Of a DNA stretch of 64,000 nt, positions 56,471 to 64,000 are shown piece by piece. Positions within the stretch are counted from its first letter, which is position 1; each line of letters begins with the position of its first letter. A program made the translations under genes and the position numbers. The DNA comes from Bacteroidetes bacterium HLUCCA01 (GTDB lineage Bacteria > Bacteroidota > Rhodothermia > Balneolales > HLUCCA01). The notes beneath the pieces are model-generated. The model saw nothing but the letters and a program-made list of their open reading frames with translations. It was not told the DNA's origin and ran no database searches. The DNA lies in NCBI GenBank assembly GCA_001314545.1, contig LIHN01000001.1, forward strand, positions 1 through 64,000, read 5' to 3'.

Positions 56471-58390
56471 ATGATTACCATGTATGCATTGATTGCAAGC
56501 CTTGTGATGTGGCTTACACTGACGTTGTCTGCACAGACCCCGGTCAGCGAAAATGCCGATACCCTGAAATTACCCGCAGTGCTGGTGGAAGCCAGTCGAT
56601 TCGATGTAACACCATCACAAACACCGGTACGTCTGTCAGGCCTTGACGCCCGGCAACTGAACCTGCATGCTGCCCAGACCGTGGGTTCCGCCCTGCAAAA
56701 CCTCCCGGCAATGAATGTCCGCTCGTACGGACCGGCGCTGGCCCAGACTGTTTCCATGTACGGGTTCAGCGGTTCCCAGCTCAGTGTTCTGTGGGGAGAC
56801 GTACCGTTAAATCATGCCATGCTGGGATTGGCAGACCTCTCGCTTTACCCTTCCCTGATGATCGACAAGGTGGACGTAAACGCACAACAGGGAAGTGCTG
56901 AGTATGGAGCCCATGCCATAGGCGGAATCATCACCCTCGAACATGAACGCGCACCGCAGGCCCGGCAATCCCTGCAATATCAGCGAAGTAATCTGGACGC
57001 AAGCACCTATCAGGCCCGGATTCAGCAACCCATCGGTCGGTGGTATATCGATGCCGGCGCAGTGTACCAGGACGCACCCAACGCATTCTCATATCTCGAT
57101 ATCACCCAAAATCCGGCAGAACACAAACGCAGAACCAACGCCGATAAGAGCCTGGCCTCCGCTGTTGGAATTATCGCATATACCAGTCGCTCATACACCT
57201 CAGAAAACCGGATCTGGCTGACTGATGTCCGCTCCGGAATTCCGGGCTCAATCGTCTCACTCACACCGGAGGCGCGCCAGAACGACCGCATGGTTCGATT
57301 CACAACCCGGCATACCTGGCTATTGGCCAAGCATGTCACCATGACGACTTCAGCTTTCTACGCTCGCCATCAGCTCGACTTTCTGGATCCCCGTGCGGGA
57401 ATCGAGAGCCTAAGTCTGAGCGAGTCTACAGGCTTGCGGAGTGACGTACGTATGGCCCTTACACCTGACCTGCAGATACGTACAGCGATGGGGGGGAGCC
57501 ACTCTGCCGTGGATGCCAGCACCTATTCCGCCGCCGCCCGACAACACTACTATGCTCAACTGAATGCAGTTTTATTTACCCGGCTAGGATCATACCCGTT
57601 AATCATTCATCCATCCATACGATCTGATTATTACACCGATTTCGATGCCGCCCTGACCGCGTCTCTGGGACTTGTTATGGTACTCGAACCGGATAAACAC
57701 CGTCTATTTGTCAATATAAACCGGAATTACGCACCACCCACCTTCAACGATTTGTACTGGCCGGAGCTGGGTAATCCCGATTTAATTCCGGAGACTTCAC
57801 ATCGATTAAATCTGGGATCTGACATCGTGCTGAATGATCATCGTTTAAGTATTGAGCTTTTTGCCAATCGTACGGAAAATGGCATACAATGGCTGCCCTC
57901 CCGGTCCGATGGCCAGTTTCGACCCGACAATATCCGCGAGGTCACCTCAATCGGCAGCACGGTGGATTATGCTGTTCAACACAACATTACCCGGTTGATA
58001 TCCTTCCAAATCAACGCTTCTTACACCTATTTGAATGCCCGTTATACACGTGCCCGCTTTCCGGGCGATGCAGCCGTGGAACAGCAGCTGGTCTACCAAC
58101 CTGAAAACCGAATCCAGCTTGGAACGGAATGGGTCCGCAAACACTCCCGCATCGATTTAAGCTGGCGATACACCGGAGCCCGGAGTGCGGTAGAGGACGG
58201 GTCCATAGTGCTGGAACCCTTCGCTATCACGGATATAACCCTATCACACGCCTTTCAGCAGCAGAGCGGTGATATTTCCGTCGCACTGAGTGTGCAGAAC
58301 CTGTTTGGCCGCAACTATCAGGAGATTCGATTTTATCCTATGCCGGGTCGTATCGCCGTCGTCACCCTGCAATTTAACCGTAAACCCTAA
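56471..58390 (+). CDS. btuB: TonB-dependent cobalamin receptor BtuB
   Basis: A 639-residue outer-membrane receptor with a short signal peptide (to LSAQ). Its plug domain (about 30-160: LPAVLVEASRFDV, GSALQNLPAMNVRSYGP, GSAEYGAHAIGGIITLE) is followed by a 22-strand barrel. The riboswitch directly upstream identifies the substrate as cobalamin or a related corrinoid. It is followed after 11 bases by the BtuG-like gene and then by the B12-dependent ribonucleotide reductase. The ATG at 56471 or that at 56480 may be used. Confidence 0.93.
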   Translation: MITMYALIASLVMWLTLTLSAQTPVSENADTLKLPAVLVEASRFDVTPSQTPVRLSGLDARQLNLHAAQTVGSALQNLPAMNVRSYGPALAQTVSMYGFSGSQLSVLWGDVPLNHAMLGLADLSLYPSLMIDKVDVNAQQGSAEYGAHAIGGIITLEHERAPQARQSLQYQRSNLDASTYQARIQQPIGRWYIDAGAVYQDAPNAFSYLDITQNPAEHKRRTNADKSLASAVGIIAYTSRSYTSENRIWLTDVRSGIPGSIVSLTPEARQNDRMVRFTTRHTWLLAKHVTMTTSAFYARHQLDFLDPRAGIESLSLSESTGLRSDVRMALTPDLQIRTAMGGSHSAVDASTYSAAARQHYYAQLNAVLFTRLGSYPLIIHPSIRSDYYTDFDAALTASLGLVMVLEPDKHRLFVNINRNYAPPTFNDLYWPELGNPDLIPETSHRLNLGSDIVLNDHRLSIELFANRTENGIQWLPSRSDGQFRPDNIREVTSIGSTVDYAVQHNITRLISFQINASYTYLNARYTRARFPGDAAVEQQLVYQPENRIQLGTEWVRKHSRIDLSWRYTGARSAVEDGSIVLEPFAITDITLSHAFQQQSGDISVALSVQNLFGRNYQEIRFYPMPGRIAVVTLQFNRKP

Positions 58391-58401
58391 AGTCCATACT
58401 C

Positions 58402-59439
58402 ATGACACCTACCAAATTCATACTCATTGTCACCCTTCTTGCCATGGCAGCAGGATGTACTGATAATCCCGGAAGTATTTCCGGGGAAACAGATGCCACC
58501 TACCTGATTCTTAACGAAGGTGCCTTCGGACAGAGTAATGCCAGTATCAGCACGTTCAATCCAGCTACAAGAGAGCTTCAAAACAACGTATTCGCATCCA
58601 GAAATGCTCCACGTGTACTTGGAGATGTGCTGCAAAGCGCAATCCAGCATGAAAACCGACTTTATCTGGTTGTCAATAACAGTAAAAAAATTGAGGTTGT
58701 AGATTCGGAGACCTTTATTTCACAAGGGTCCGTCAACTTTTCCGGCGCTGCCAGTCCGCGCTATATGGCTGTTGCCGAAAACAACCAGGCTTTTGTTACC
58801 AGCCTGTTTACCGATTTTGTATATCAGGTCGACTTGTCTACCAGGCAGGTTGTTGACAGTGTGAACGTTGGAGCCGGCTCAGAAGGCATTGTCTATACCG
58901 CAGGAAAACTGTTTGTGGCGCGTAATCTGAACGCCGACTTCTCTACGGCATCCGGTGTTGCTGTTGTTGATCCGGCTACGCTGCAGGTTGAAATGGAAAT
59001 CCCAACCGGTCCGGGTCCGCAGCAGATGACAATGGCGGCAGGATCTCTATGGTTAAATGAAACCGGAACATGGGGTGATGATAACGGAGCTTTGGTGCAA
59101 ATCAATCCTTCCACCAGAGTGGTTGCAGGTCGGCTGGAGCTGGGTGCGGGCACATCAGGGATTGCAGGAAATGAAACAAGGCAGGAATTATACCTTATTT
59201 CAAATGGTATTTTAAAAATTAATCTAAATGATAGTAATGACACTACACGTGTAACTAATAGAAATATTTATGGAATATCTGTGTTAGACAATGACGATGA
59301 TTACTTATATGCTTTTGATGCAAAAAACTTTGCCCAAAGCGGAACGATGCTTATGTATGATGGCGATGGTACACTCAAAGACAGCCTTCAGGCCGGGATC
59401 GCTCCAAAGCATATCATGGTTTTGAATCAGGATAACTAG
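58402..59439 (+). CDS. btuG: BtuG-like surface propeller lipoprotein, probable cobalamin-capture protein
   Basis: A 345-residue lipoprotein (AAGC, Cys19). The rest is a YncE/DUF5074-type beta propeller with repeating blades (IEVVDSETFISQGSVNFSGA, VAVVDPATLQVEMEI, LVQINPSTRVVAGRLELG). In Bacteroides, BtuG is a surface propeller lipoprotein that binds B12 very tightly and hands it to BtuB. Co-transcription with btuB behind a B12 riboswitch supports the same role here; the identification rests on fold type and context, not on residue-level comparison. The stretch near 59190-59320 is noticeably more AT-rich. Confidence 0.85.
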   Translation: MTPTKFILIVTLLAMAAGCTDNPGSISGETDATYLILNEGAFGQSNASISTFNPATRELQNNVFASRNAPRVLGDVLQSAIQHENRLYLVVNNSKKIEVVDSETFISQGSVNFSGAASPRYMAVAENNQAFVTSLFTDFVYQVDLSTRQVVDSVNVGAGSEGIVYTAGKLFVARNLNADFSTASGVAVVDPATLQVEMEIPTGPGPQQMTMAAGSLWLNETGTWGDDNGALVQINPSTRVVAGRLELGAGTSGIAGNETRQELYLISNGILKINLNDSNDTTRVTNRNIYGISVLDNDDDYLYAFDAKNFAQSGTMLMYDGDGTLKDSLQAGIAPKHIMVLNQDN

Positions 59440-59491
59440 AGATGTCCGTAAATCAATAAAAAACAAATAAATATTCTCTCATATCAACTTA

Positions 59492-59570
59492 TCAACAACC
59501 TTTCCACAGGTGTATGTAGCAGCCTGCGTCTGCGGGATGTGGAATTTCATCTTTGTGGAAAAGTTGTTGA
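59492..59570. repeat. long inverted repeat with DnaA-box-like arms upstream of nrdJ
   Basis: TCAACAACCTTTCCACA (59492-59508) and TGTGGAAAAGTTGTTGA (59554-59570) are inverted copies with one mismatch, separated by 45 bases. The left arm is preceded by TTA, giving TTATCAACA, and the right arm contains TGTGGAAAA; both are one mismatch from the DnaA box TTATCCACA. The pair lies 155-233 bases before the nrdJ start, in a 285-base gap with no gene. A replication-linked control site for ribonucleotide reductase is possible. Confidence 0.55.
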
Positions 59571-59724
59571 AAAGAAAACCCCTGTATTGGTTGCGGTTTA
59601 GCCATATTATGACATCTTTGTATACTGATAAAAAACCCGATCAGAGCAGGTCAATTACCGGCACAATTACATATTGCCGGCATCTACCGTAATTAACGAT
59701 ACAATCAGCGAAATTTAGCAAGTC

Positions 59725-62700
59725 ATGAAATTCACACGCCATTTTACCAGAGACGATTGGAAAACGCCCTACGATGCATTTACGTTTGAATCGCGTAAAT
59801 CCGAGATAAAGAATCCGGACGGGTCCCGGGTTTTCCTGATGGAAAACGTAAAAGTTCCGTCTGGCTGGTCGCAGGTTGCCACAGATATCATCGCGCAGAA
59901 ATATTTCCGTAAGGCCGGTGTTCCTGCCGCCTTAAAAAAAGTAACCGAAAAGGGTGTGCCCAAGTGGCTGCAGGCCTCCGTAGCTGACCAGAAGGAACTG
60001 CGTACGCTCCCTGAGGAAGAACAGTACACCCATGAAATCGATTCGCGTCAGGTTTTCAATCGCCTGGCGGGTTGCTGGACCTACTGGGGCTACAAGCACA
60101 AGTATTTTGATTCAGAGCATGATGCGCGTGTATTCTATGACGAACTTTGCTATATGCTGGCCGCTCAGATGGTTGCCCCCAATTCCCCTCAATGGTTTAA
60201 CACCGGGCTGAACTGGGCCTATGGTATCAATGGTCCGGCCCAGGGACATTACTATGTAGACGCGGTGACCGGCAAGCTGACGCGAAGCGAAGATTCCTAC
60301 ACCCATCCTCAGCCGCATGCCTGTTTCATTCAGTCTATCAGCGACGACCTGGTGAATGACGGCGGAATTATGGATTTGTGGGTTCGGGAGGCCCGTCTGT
60401 TTAAATACGGTTCCGGAACCGGTACGAATTTTTCGGCCCTGCGCGGGGAAGGAGAATCCCTCAGCGGAGGCGGAAAATCGTCTGGACTGATGTCGTTTCT
60501 GCGTATTGGTGACCGTGCCGCAGGCGCCATAAAATCCGGAGGAACGACCCGACGGGCTGCAAAAATGGTGACGCTCGATCTGGATCACCCTGATATTGAG
60601 TCGTATATCAACTGGAAAGTGCGTGAGGAAGAGAAAGTCGCAGCCATTGTGGCCGGCTCGCAGATATGCAACATTCACCTTCGCAAAATCATGCAGCTCT
60701 GTCATAAGCCTGTTGAAATTGAAGGCCGGCTCTACAACGGAAGCGTTTCCCGTGACCCCAAGAAAAACCGAAACCTGGCTCAGGCTATACGCGAAGCCCG
60801 GCGCGACCAGGTACCCCTGAATTACGTAGAGCGTGTGATCCAGCTTGCTGCACAGGGATACACCGATATCGAATTTGAAACCTATGATACAGACTGGAAC
60901 TCCGAGGCCTATGCAACGGTAAGCGGCCAGAACTCCAACAACTCCGTGCGTGTACCCAATGCCTTCATGGATGCGGTGAAGAATGACGGCGAATGGCATT
61001 TGTACGGTCGTATCGAAAAACGCAAGGCTGAGCAGGAGGGTCGTGACCCCAAACCCATGAAAACCCTCAAAGCCAGCGAACTGTGGGATCAGATAGCCTA
61101 TGCGGCATGGTCTTGTGCAGATCCCGGCACCCAGTATCATGACACGATCAACGAGTGGCATACCTGTCCGACCGATGGACCCATTAAAGCCAGCAACCCG
61201 TGTTCGGAGTACATGTTCCTTGATAACACCGCCTGTAACCTGGCCTCATTGAACCTGATTAAGTTCTATAACAAAGACAATGGTTCCTTTGATGTGGACG
61301 GATTCCGTTACGGTACCCGATTATGGACGGTAGTGCTGGAGATTTCCGTACTCATGGCCCAGTTTCCTTCCAAAGAAATTGCCGAGCTATCCTATGAATT
61401 CCGCACCCTCGGGCTGGGTTACGCCAACATTGGGACCCTGCTGATGGTACAGGGTATCCCTTATGACAGTAAAGAGGCCATGGCAGTGACCGGGGCCATC
61501 ACGTCTATCATGCACATGTCTTCCTATGCAGCCTCCGCCGAAATGGCCGCAGAACTCGGGGCTTTCCCCGGTTATGAGCGGAATCGCGAGCACATGCTTC
61601 GTGTTATCCGCAACCATCGCAGAGCAGCCTATAACGTAGAACCACAGGAGTATGAAGGACTCACCGTCAAGCCCGTAGGTATTGATGCCACCAACTGTCC
61701 TGATTACCTGATCAAAGCAGCCCGTGAGGACAGTGACCGTGCCTTGAAACTTGGCGAAAAGCATGGTTACCGAAATGCACAGGTTACCGTTATTGCTCCA
61801 ACAGGTACCATAGGCCTGGTTATGGACTGCGATACTACCGGAATTGAACCTGATTTTGCCCTGGTCAAATTCAAAAAACTTGCCGGTGGGGGTTATTTCA
61901 AAATTATCAACCAAAGTGTACCGCTTGCCCTGAAAAACCTTGGGTACTCCGACTCCCAGATCGATGATATTGTGAAATATGCCAAGGGTCACGGAACGCT
62001 CAAAGGATGTGCATTTATCAATCATGAACGCCTGGAAACCCTTGGCTTCACGCAAGATAAAATTGATGCCATTGAGGCGGGGCTACCATCGGCCTTCGAG
62101 ATCAAATTTGCATTCAATCAGTGGACTCTGGGCGAAGATTTCTGCAAAGACGTACTGGGTATGACGGACGCGCAGCTGGCCGACTGGAATTTCGATTTCC
62201 TCAGGCATCTGGGCTTTACCCGCGCCGAGATTGAAGCCACCAACGATTATGTGTGCGGGACGATGACCGTTGAGGGTGCTCCGCACCTTAAGCAGGAGCA
62301 TCTGCCTGTCTTCGATTGTGCCAACAAGTGTGGAAAGAAAGGAACCCGCTATATTTCCGCAGCCGGACACATCCGAATGATGGCGGCGGCCCAGCCCTTT
62401 ATTTCCGGGGCCATCTCCAAGACCATCAACCTTCCCAATGAAGCTACAGTTGAGGATTTCAAAGAGGCATATCAGCTGAGCTGGGAACTCATGACCAAGG
62501 CTAACGCCCTGTACCGGGATGGATCCAAACTAAGTCAGCCCCTTAACAGTACCTCCAGTATCATGGAAGTTGTTGAGGAGGAAACCGAGCACGAGGCTGA
62601 TCCTCAGATGGCCGCCGCACAGGATGCCGTTGTCAAAACAGCTGAGCGTATCATTCATAAATACGTTGCAGAACGACAAAAACTTCCGACGCGCAGAGGA

Positions 62701-63387
62701 GGGTACACGCAGAAAGCCAAAATTGGCGGACAAAGCGTCTACCTGCGTACCGGCGAATACAACAACGGACAGCTGGGCGAGATTTTCATCGATATGCACC
62801 GTGAGGGAGCTGCTTTCCGAAGTCTGATGAACTGCTTTGCCATATCTATTTCACTGGGTCTGCAGCACGGAGTGCCGCTGGATGAATTTGTGGATGCCTT
62901 TGTCTTTACCAAATTCGAACCAAGCGGAATGGTCAGCGGTAACCCCCACATCAAAATGACGACCTCCGTGATTGATTACATCTTCCGGGAGCTCGCCGTT
63001 ACGTATATGGGCAGACACGACCTGGCGCATGTTGGTCCGGAAGAAATTCTGCAGCGTACTCTCAGGCCAACGGATAACACCGAGAAACGTACCGATACAG
63101 CGGAAAAAGTGGCAGACACGCCCATTGCCAGCTTTGCCGTGAGCACCCCGAAGTCAACTCACGTTGAATCTGCTCCGGCTGCAAATCCAATCGTGGCGAA
63201 AGCTGATACGGCTGCAACGGCCGATGCTAAAACAGCTGAAATAGGTTCTTTTGAGCAGAAGTATACCCAGGCCCGACAAATGGGCTATACCGGGGACATC
63301 TGCAGTGATTGTGGCAGCATGACGCTGGTTCGCAATGGTACCTGCCTGAAATGCAATACCTGCGGTGCAACGAGCGGTTGCTCCTGA
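59725..63387 (+). CDS. nrdJ: vitamin B12-dependent (class II) ribonucleotide reductase
   Basis: A 1220-residue enzyme that reduces ribonucleotides to deoxyribonucleotides using adenosylcobalamin as radical source. Active-site residues align with the known class II pattern: redox Cys200 in HACFIQ, Asn491/Cys493/Glu495 in NPCSE (the radical cysteine), and redox Cys504 in [10 protein letters not shown], with the same 11-residue spacing as in other NrdJ. A C-terminal extension ends in a four-Cys zinc-ribbon-like segment (CSDCGSMTL ... [14 protein letters not shown]) that also supplies the reducing thiols. The protein has no intein. It directly follows btuB-btuG. Confidence 0.97.
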   Translation: MKFTRHFTRDDWKTPYDAFTFESRKSEIKNPDGSRVFLMENVKVPSGWSQVATDIIAQKYFRKAGVPAALKKVTEKGVPKWLQASVADQKELRTLPEEEQYTHEIDSRQVFNRLAGCWTYWGYKHKYFDSEHDARVFYDELCYMLAAQMVAPNSPQWFNTGLNWAYGINGPAQGHYYVDAVTGKLTRSEDSYTHPQPHACFIQSISDDLVNDGGIMDLWVREARLFKYGSGTGTNFSALRGEGESLSGGGKSSGLMSFLRIGDRAAGAIKSGGTTRRAAKMVTLDLDHPDIESYINWKVREEEKVAAIVAGSQICNIHLRKIMQLCHKPVEIEGRLYNGSVSRDPKKNRNLAQAIREARRDQVPLNYVERVIQLAAQGYTDIEFETYDTDWNSEAYATVSGQNSNNSVRVPNAFMDAVKNDGEWHLYGRIEKRKAEQEGRDPKPMKTLKASELWDQIAYAAWSCADPGTQYHDTINEWHTCPTDGPIKASNPCSEYMFLDNTACNLASLNLIKFYNKDNGSFDVDGFRYGTRLWTVVLEISVLMAQFPSKEIAELSYEFRTLGLGYANIGTLLMVQGIPYDSKEAMAVTGAITSIMHMSSYAASAEMAAELGAFPGYERNREHMLRVIRNHRRAAYNVEPQEYEGLTVKPVGIDATNCPDYLIKAAREDSDRALKLGEKHGYRNAQVTVIAPTGTIGLVMDCDTTGIEPDFALVKFKKLAGGGYFKIINQSVPLALKNLGYSDSQIDDIVKYAKGHGTLKGCAFINHERLETLGFTQDKIDAIEAGLPSAFEIKFAFNQWTLGEDFCKDVLGMTDAQLADWNFDFLRHLGFTRAEIEATNDYVCGTMTVEGAPHLKQEHLPVFDCANKCGKKGTRYISAAGHIRMMAAAQPFISGAISKTINLPNEATVEDFKEAYQLSWELMTKANALYRDGSKLSQPLNSTSSIMEVVEEETEHEADPQMAAAQDAVVKTAERIIHKYVAERQKLPTRRGGYTQKAKIGGQSVYLRTGEYNNGQLGEIFIDMHREGAAFRSLMNCFAISISLGLQHGVPLDEFVDAFVFTKFEPSGMVSGNPHIKMTTSVIDYIFRELAVTYMGRHDLAHVGPEEILQRTLRPTDNTEKRTDTAEKVADTPIASFAVSTPKSTHVESAPAANPIVAKADTAATADAKTAEIGSFEQKYTQARQMGYTGDICSDCGSMTLVRNGTCLKCNTCGATSGCS

Positions 63388-63400
63388 CAGGAATAAAATA

Positions 63401-63437
63401 AAAAAGCCTGTGATTTCAGAAGTCACAGGCTTTTTTT
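63401..63437. terminator. bidirectional terminator after nrdJ
   Basis: AAAAAAGCCTGTGA and TCACAGGCTTTTTTT form a near-perfect stem around TTTCAGAAG. The A-run on the left and T-run on the right let it stop both nrdJ and the converging M23 peptidase gene. Confidence 0.9.
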
Positions 63438-63466
63438 ATGCCCGGCAGTTGGCTTATAAATCGGAT

Positions 63467-64000
63467 TTAATCCATAGACCGTTCGTTGGTATCAGCTATA
63501 CGTCGGAAAGCGATATACTCATCCGGGCTCAGGTCGGCAAACATATAGTACAACGGATCAACCGCCCGGCCATCGCGAATTATTTCATAGTGAAGGTGCG
63601 GTCCCTCAACAACGCCGGTATCACCCGTAAATCCAATTAGATCCCCGCGTTTAACCCTACGCCCGGTCCGTATCCCCGTCTCAAGACCTGAAAGGTGGGC
63701 GTACAGCGATTCATAACCGAATCCGTGATCAATCTTGATGGTAATACCGTAGGTCCCGTTCGTGCCCGCCATCGATATTACGCCATCACCCGTTGCATAA
63801 ATTGGCGTACCAATTCGAGCACGGAAGTCAATACCCTCGTGGGGTCTGCGGAACCGGTAGACCGGATGCATGCGCGGCCCGAACCCCGATGTAATGATGC
63901 TGTTTATAGGTCGTATAGCTGGGATATGCTGTAATTTCTGCTGATTTTCGTTATAGTAAGCCTTGATTTCCTCAAAGCTCAACTGCTGAATATTCACCCT
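63467..64000 (-). CDS. M23-family metallopeptidase, 5' end beyond the window
   Basis: At least 177 residues of an M23 (lysostaphin-like) endopeptidase; the frame stays open at the window edge and the first in-window start-like codon is a GTG at 63997, so the N-terminus (usually a membrane helix and coiled coil) is probably missing. The zinc site is complete: His and Asp in HEGIDFRA and the HLHYEI motif, with GFGPRMHPV as the usual start of the catalytic domain. It would cut peptidoglycan cross-links in the periplasm. It is convergent with nrdJ. Confidence 0.9.
   Translation of the reverse strand, partial: RVNIQQLSFEEIKAYYNENQQKLQHIPAIRPINSIITSGFGPRMHPVYRFRRPHEGIDFRARIGTPIYATGDGVISMAGTNGTYGITIKIDHGFGYESLYAHLSGLETGIRTGRRVKRGDLIGFTGDTGVVEGPHLHYEIIRDGRAVDPLYYMFADLSPDEYIAFRRIADTNERSMD

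Noticed and set aside
59440-59724. chromosomal replication origin
   Set aside because: Only two DnaA-like boxes are seen, and neither dnaA, dnaN nor other origin-linked genes are nearby.
60112-61161. 349-codon minus-strand frame
   Set aside because: It is antisense to the catalytic region of nrdJ.

Overview
The window looks like chromosome of a Balneolota/Bacteroidota-type bacterium of moderate G+C. The support is: secreted proteins ending in a Por-type (T9SS-like) C-terminal domain with the FPNPFNP signature, a PorV/PorQ-like outer-membrane protein, TonB-dependent receptors with CarboxypepD_reg domains, many lipoproteins, monomeric NADP-isocitrate dehydrogenase, pyruvate phosphate dikinase and a B12-dependent class II ribonucleotide reductase. 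The genus cannot be named from the sequence alone.

Region 1 (1-10916) is an AT-rich accessory island, almost all on the minus strand. Its right boundary is a 3' fragment of a tRNA-Leu (10864-10916), followed by that tRNA's terminator, as tyrosine-recombinase integration into a tRNA gene leaves. The intact tRNA and the integrase would lie left of the window. The island begins at the window edge with a truncated IS30-family element. It then carries a Type ISP-like restriction-methylase with an overlapping partner of unknown function, an OLD-like ATPase with a HEPN-like RxxxxH motif near its C-terminus, a GH43-like lipoprotein, a NERD nuclease-like protein, and a possible HhH-GPD (DNA glycosylase-like) protein. 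Large imperfect palindromes resembling integron attC sites separate several of these genes. The last 1.5 kb has a cluster of GCAACA/TGTTGC motifs, an excisionase-type HTH gene and a pair of matching palindromic operators.

Region 2 (11245-42680) is core chromosome. It holds secreted peptidases, a GH13 amylase-like lipoprotein, PpdK, a sensor kinase whose phosphoacceptor His is replaced by Arg, monomeric Icd, a single-domain response regulator, MsrA, a CI-like repressor with twin operators, SerB, PdxH, TrmB, a TonB receptor, a LemA-TPM-TPM operon, a HAD phosphatase, PurL, paired bacterial-PH-domain proteins and secreted EEP nucleases.

Region 3 (42942-54436) is a cell-surface cluster of six genes in one direction: two large secreted proteins with C-terminal sorting domains, then (after an internal terminator) a lipoprotein, a TonB-dependent receptor, a PorV-like protein and an NHL-propeller lipoprotein. 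The last four are tightly packed or overlapping.

Region 4 (54637-64000) has a minus-strand M48 lipoprotein peptidase, then a cobalamin riboswitch driving btuB and a BtuG-like propeller lipoprotein. Next comes nrdJ, the B12-dependent ribonucleotide reductase, so B12 capture, transport and use lie side by side. An M23 peptidase gene runs off the right edge.

The G+C-rich part contains many long antisense frames that overlap clearly recognisable genes; these were left out.
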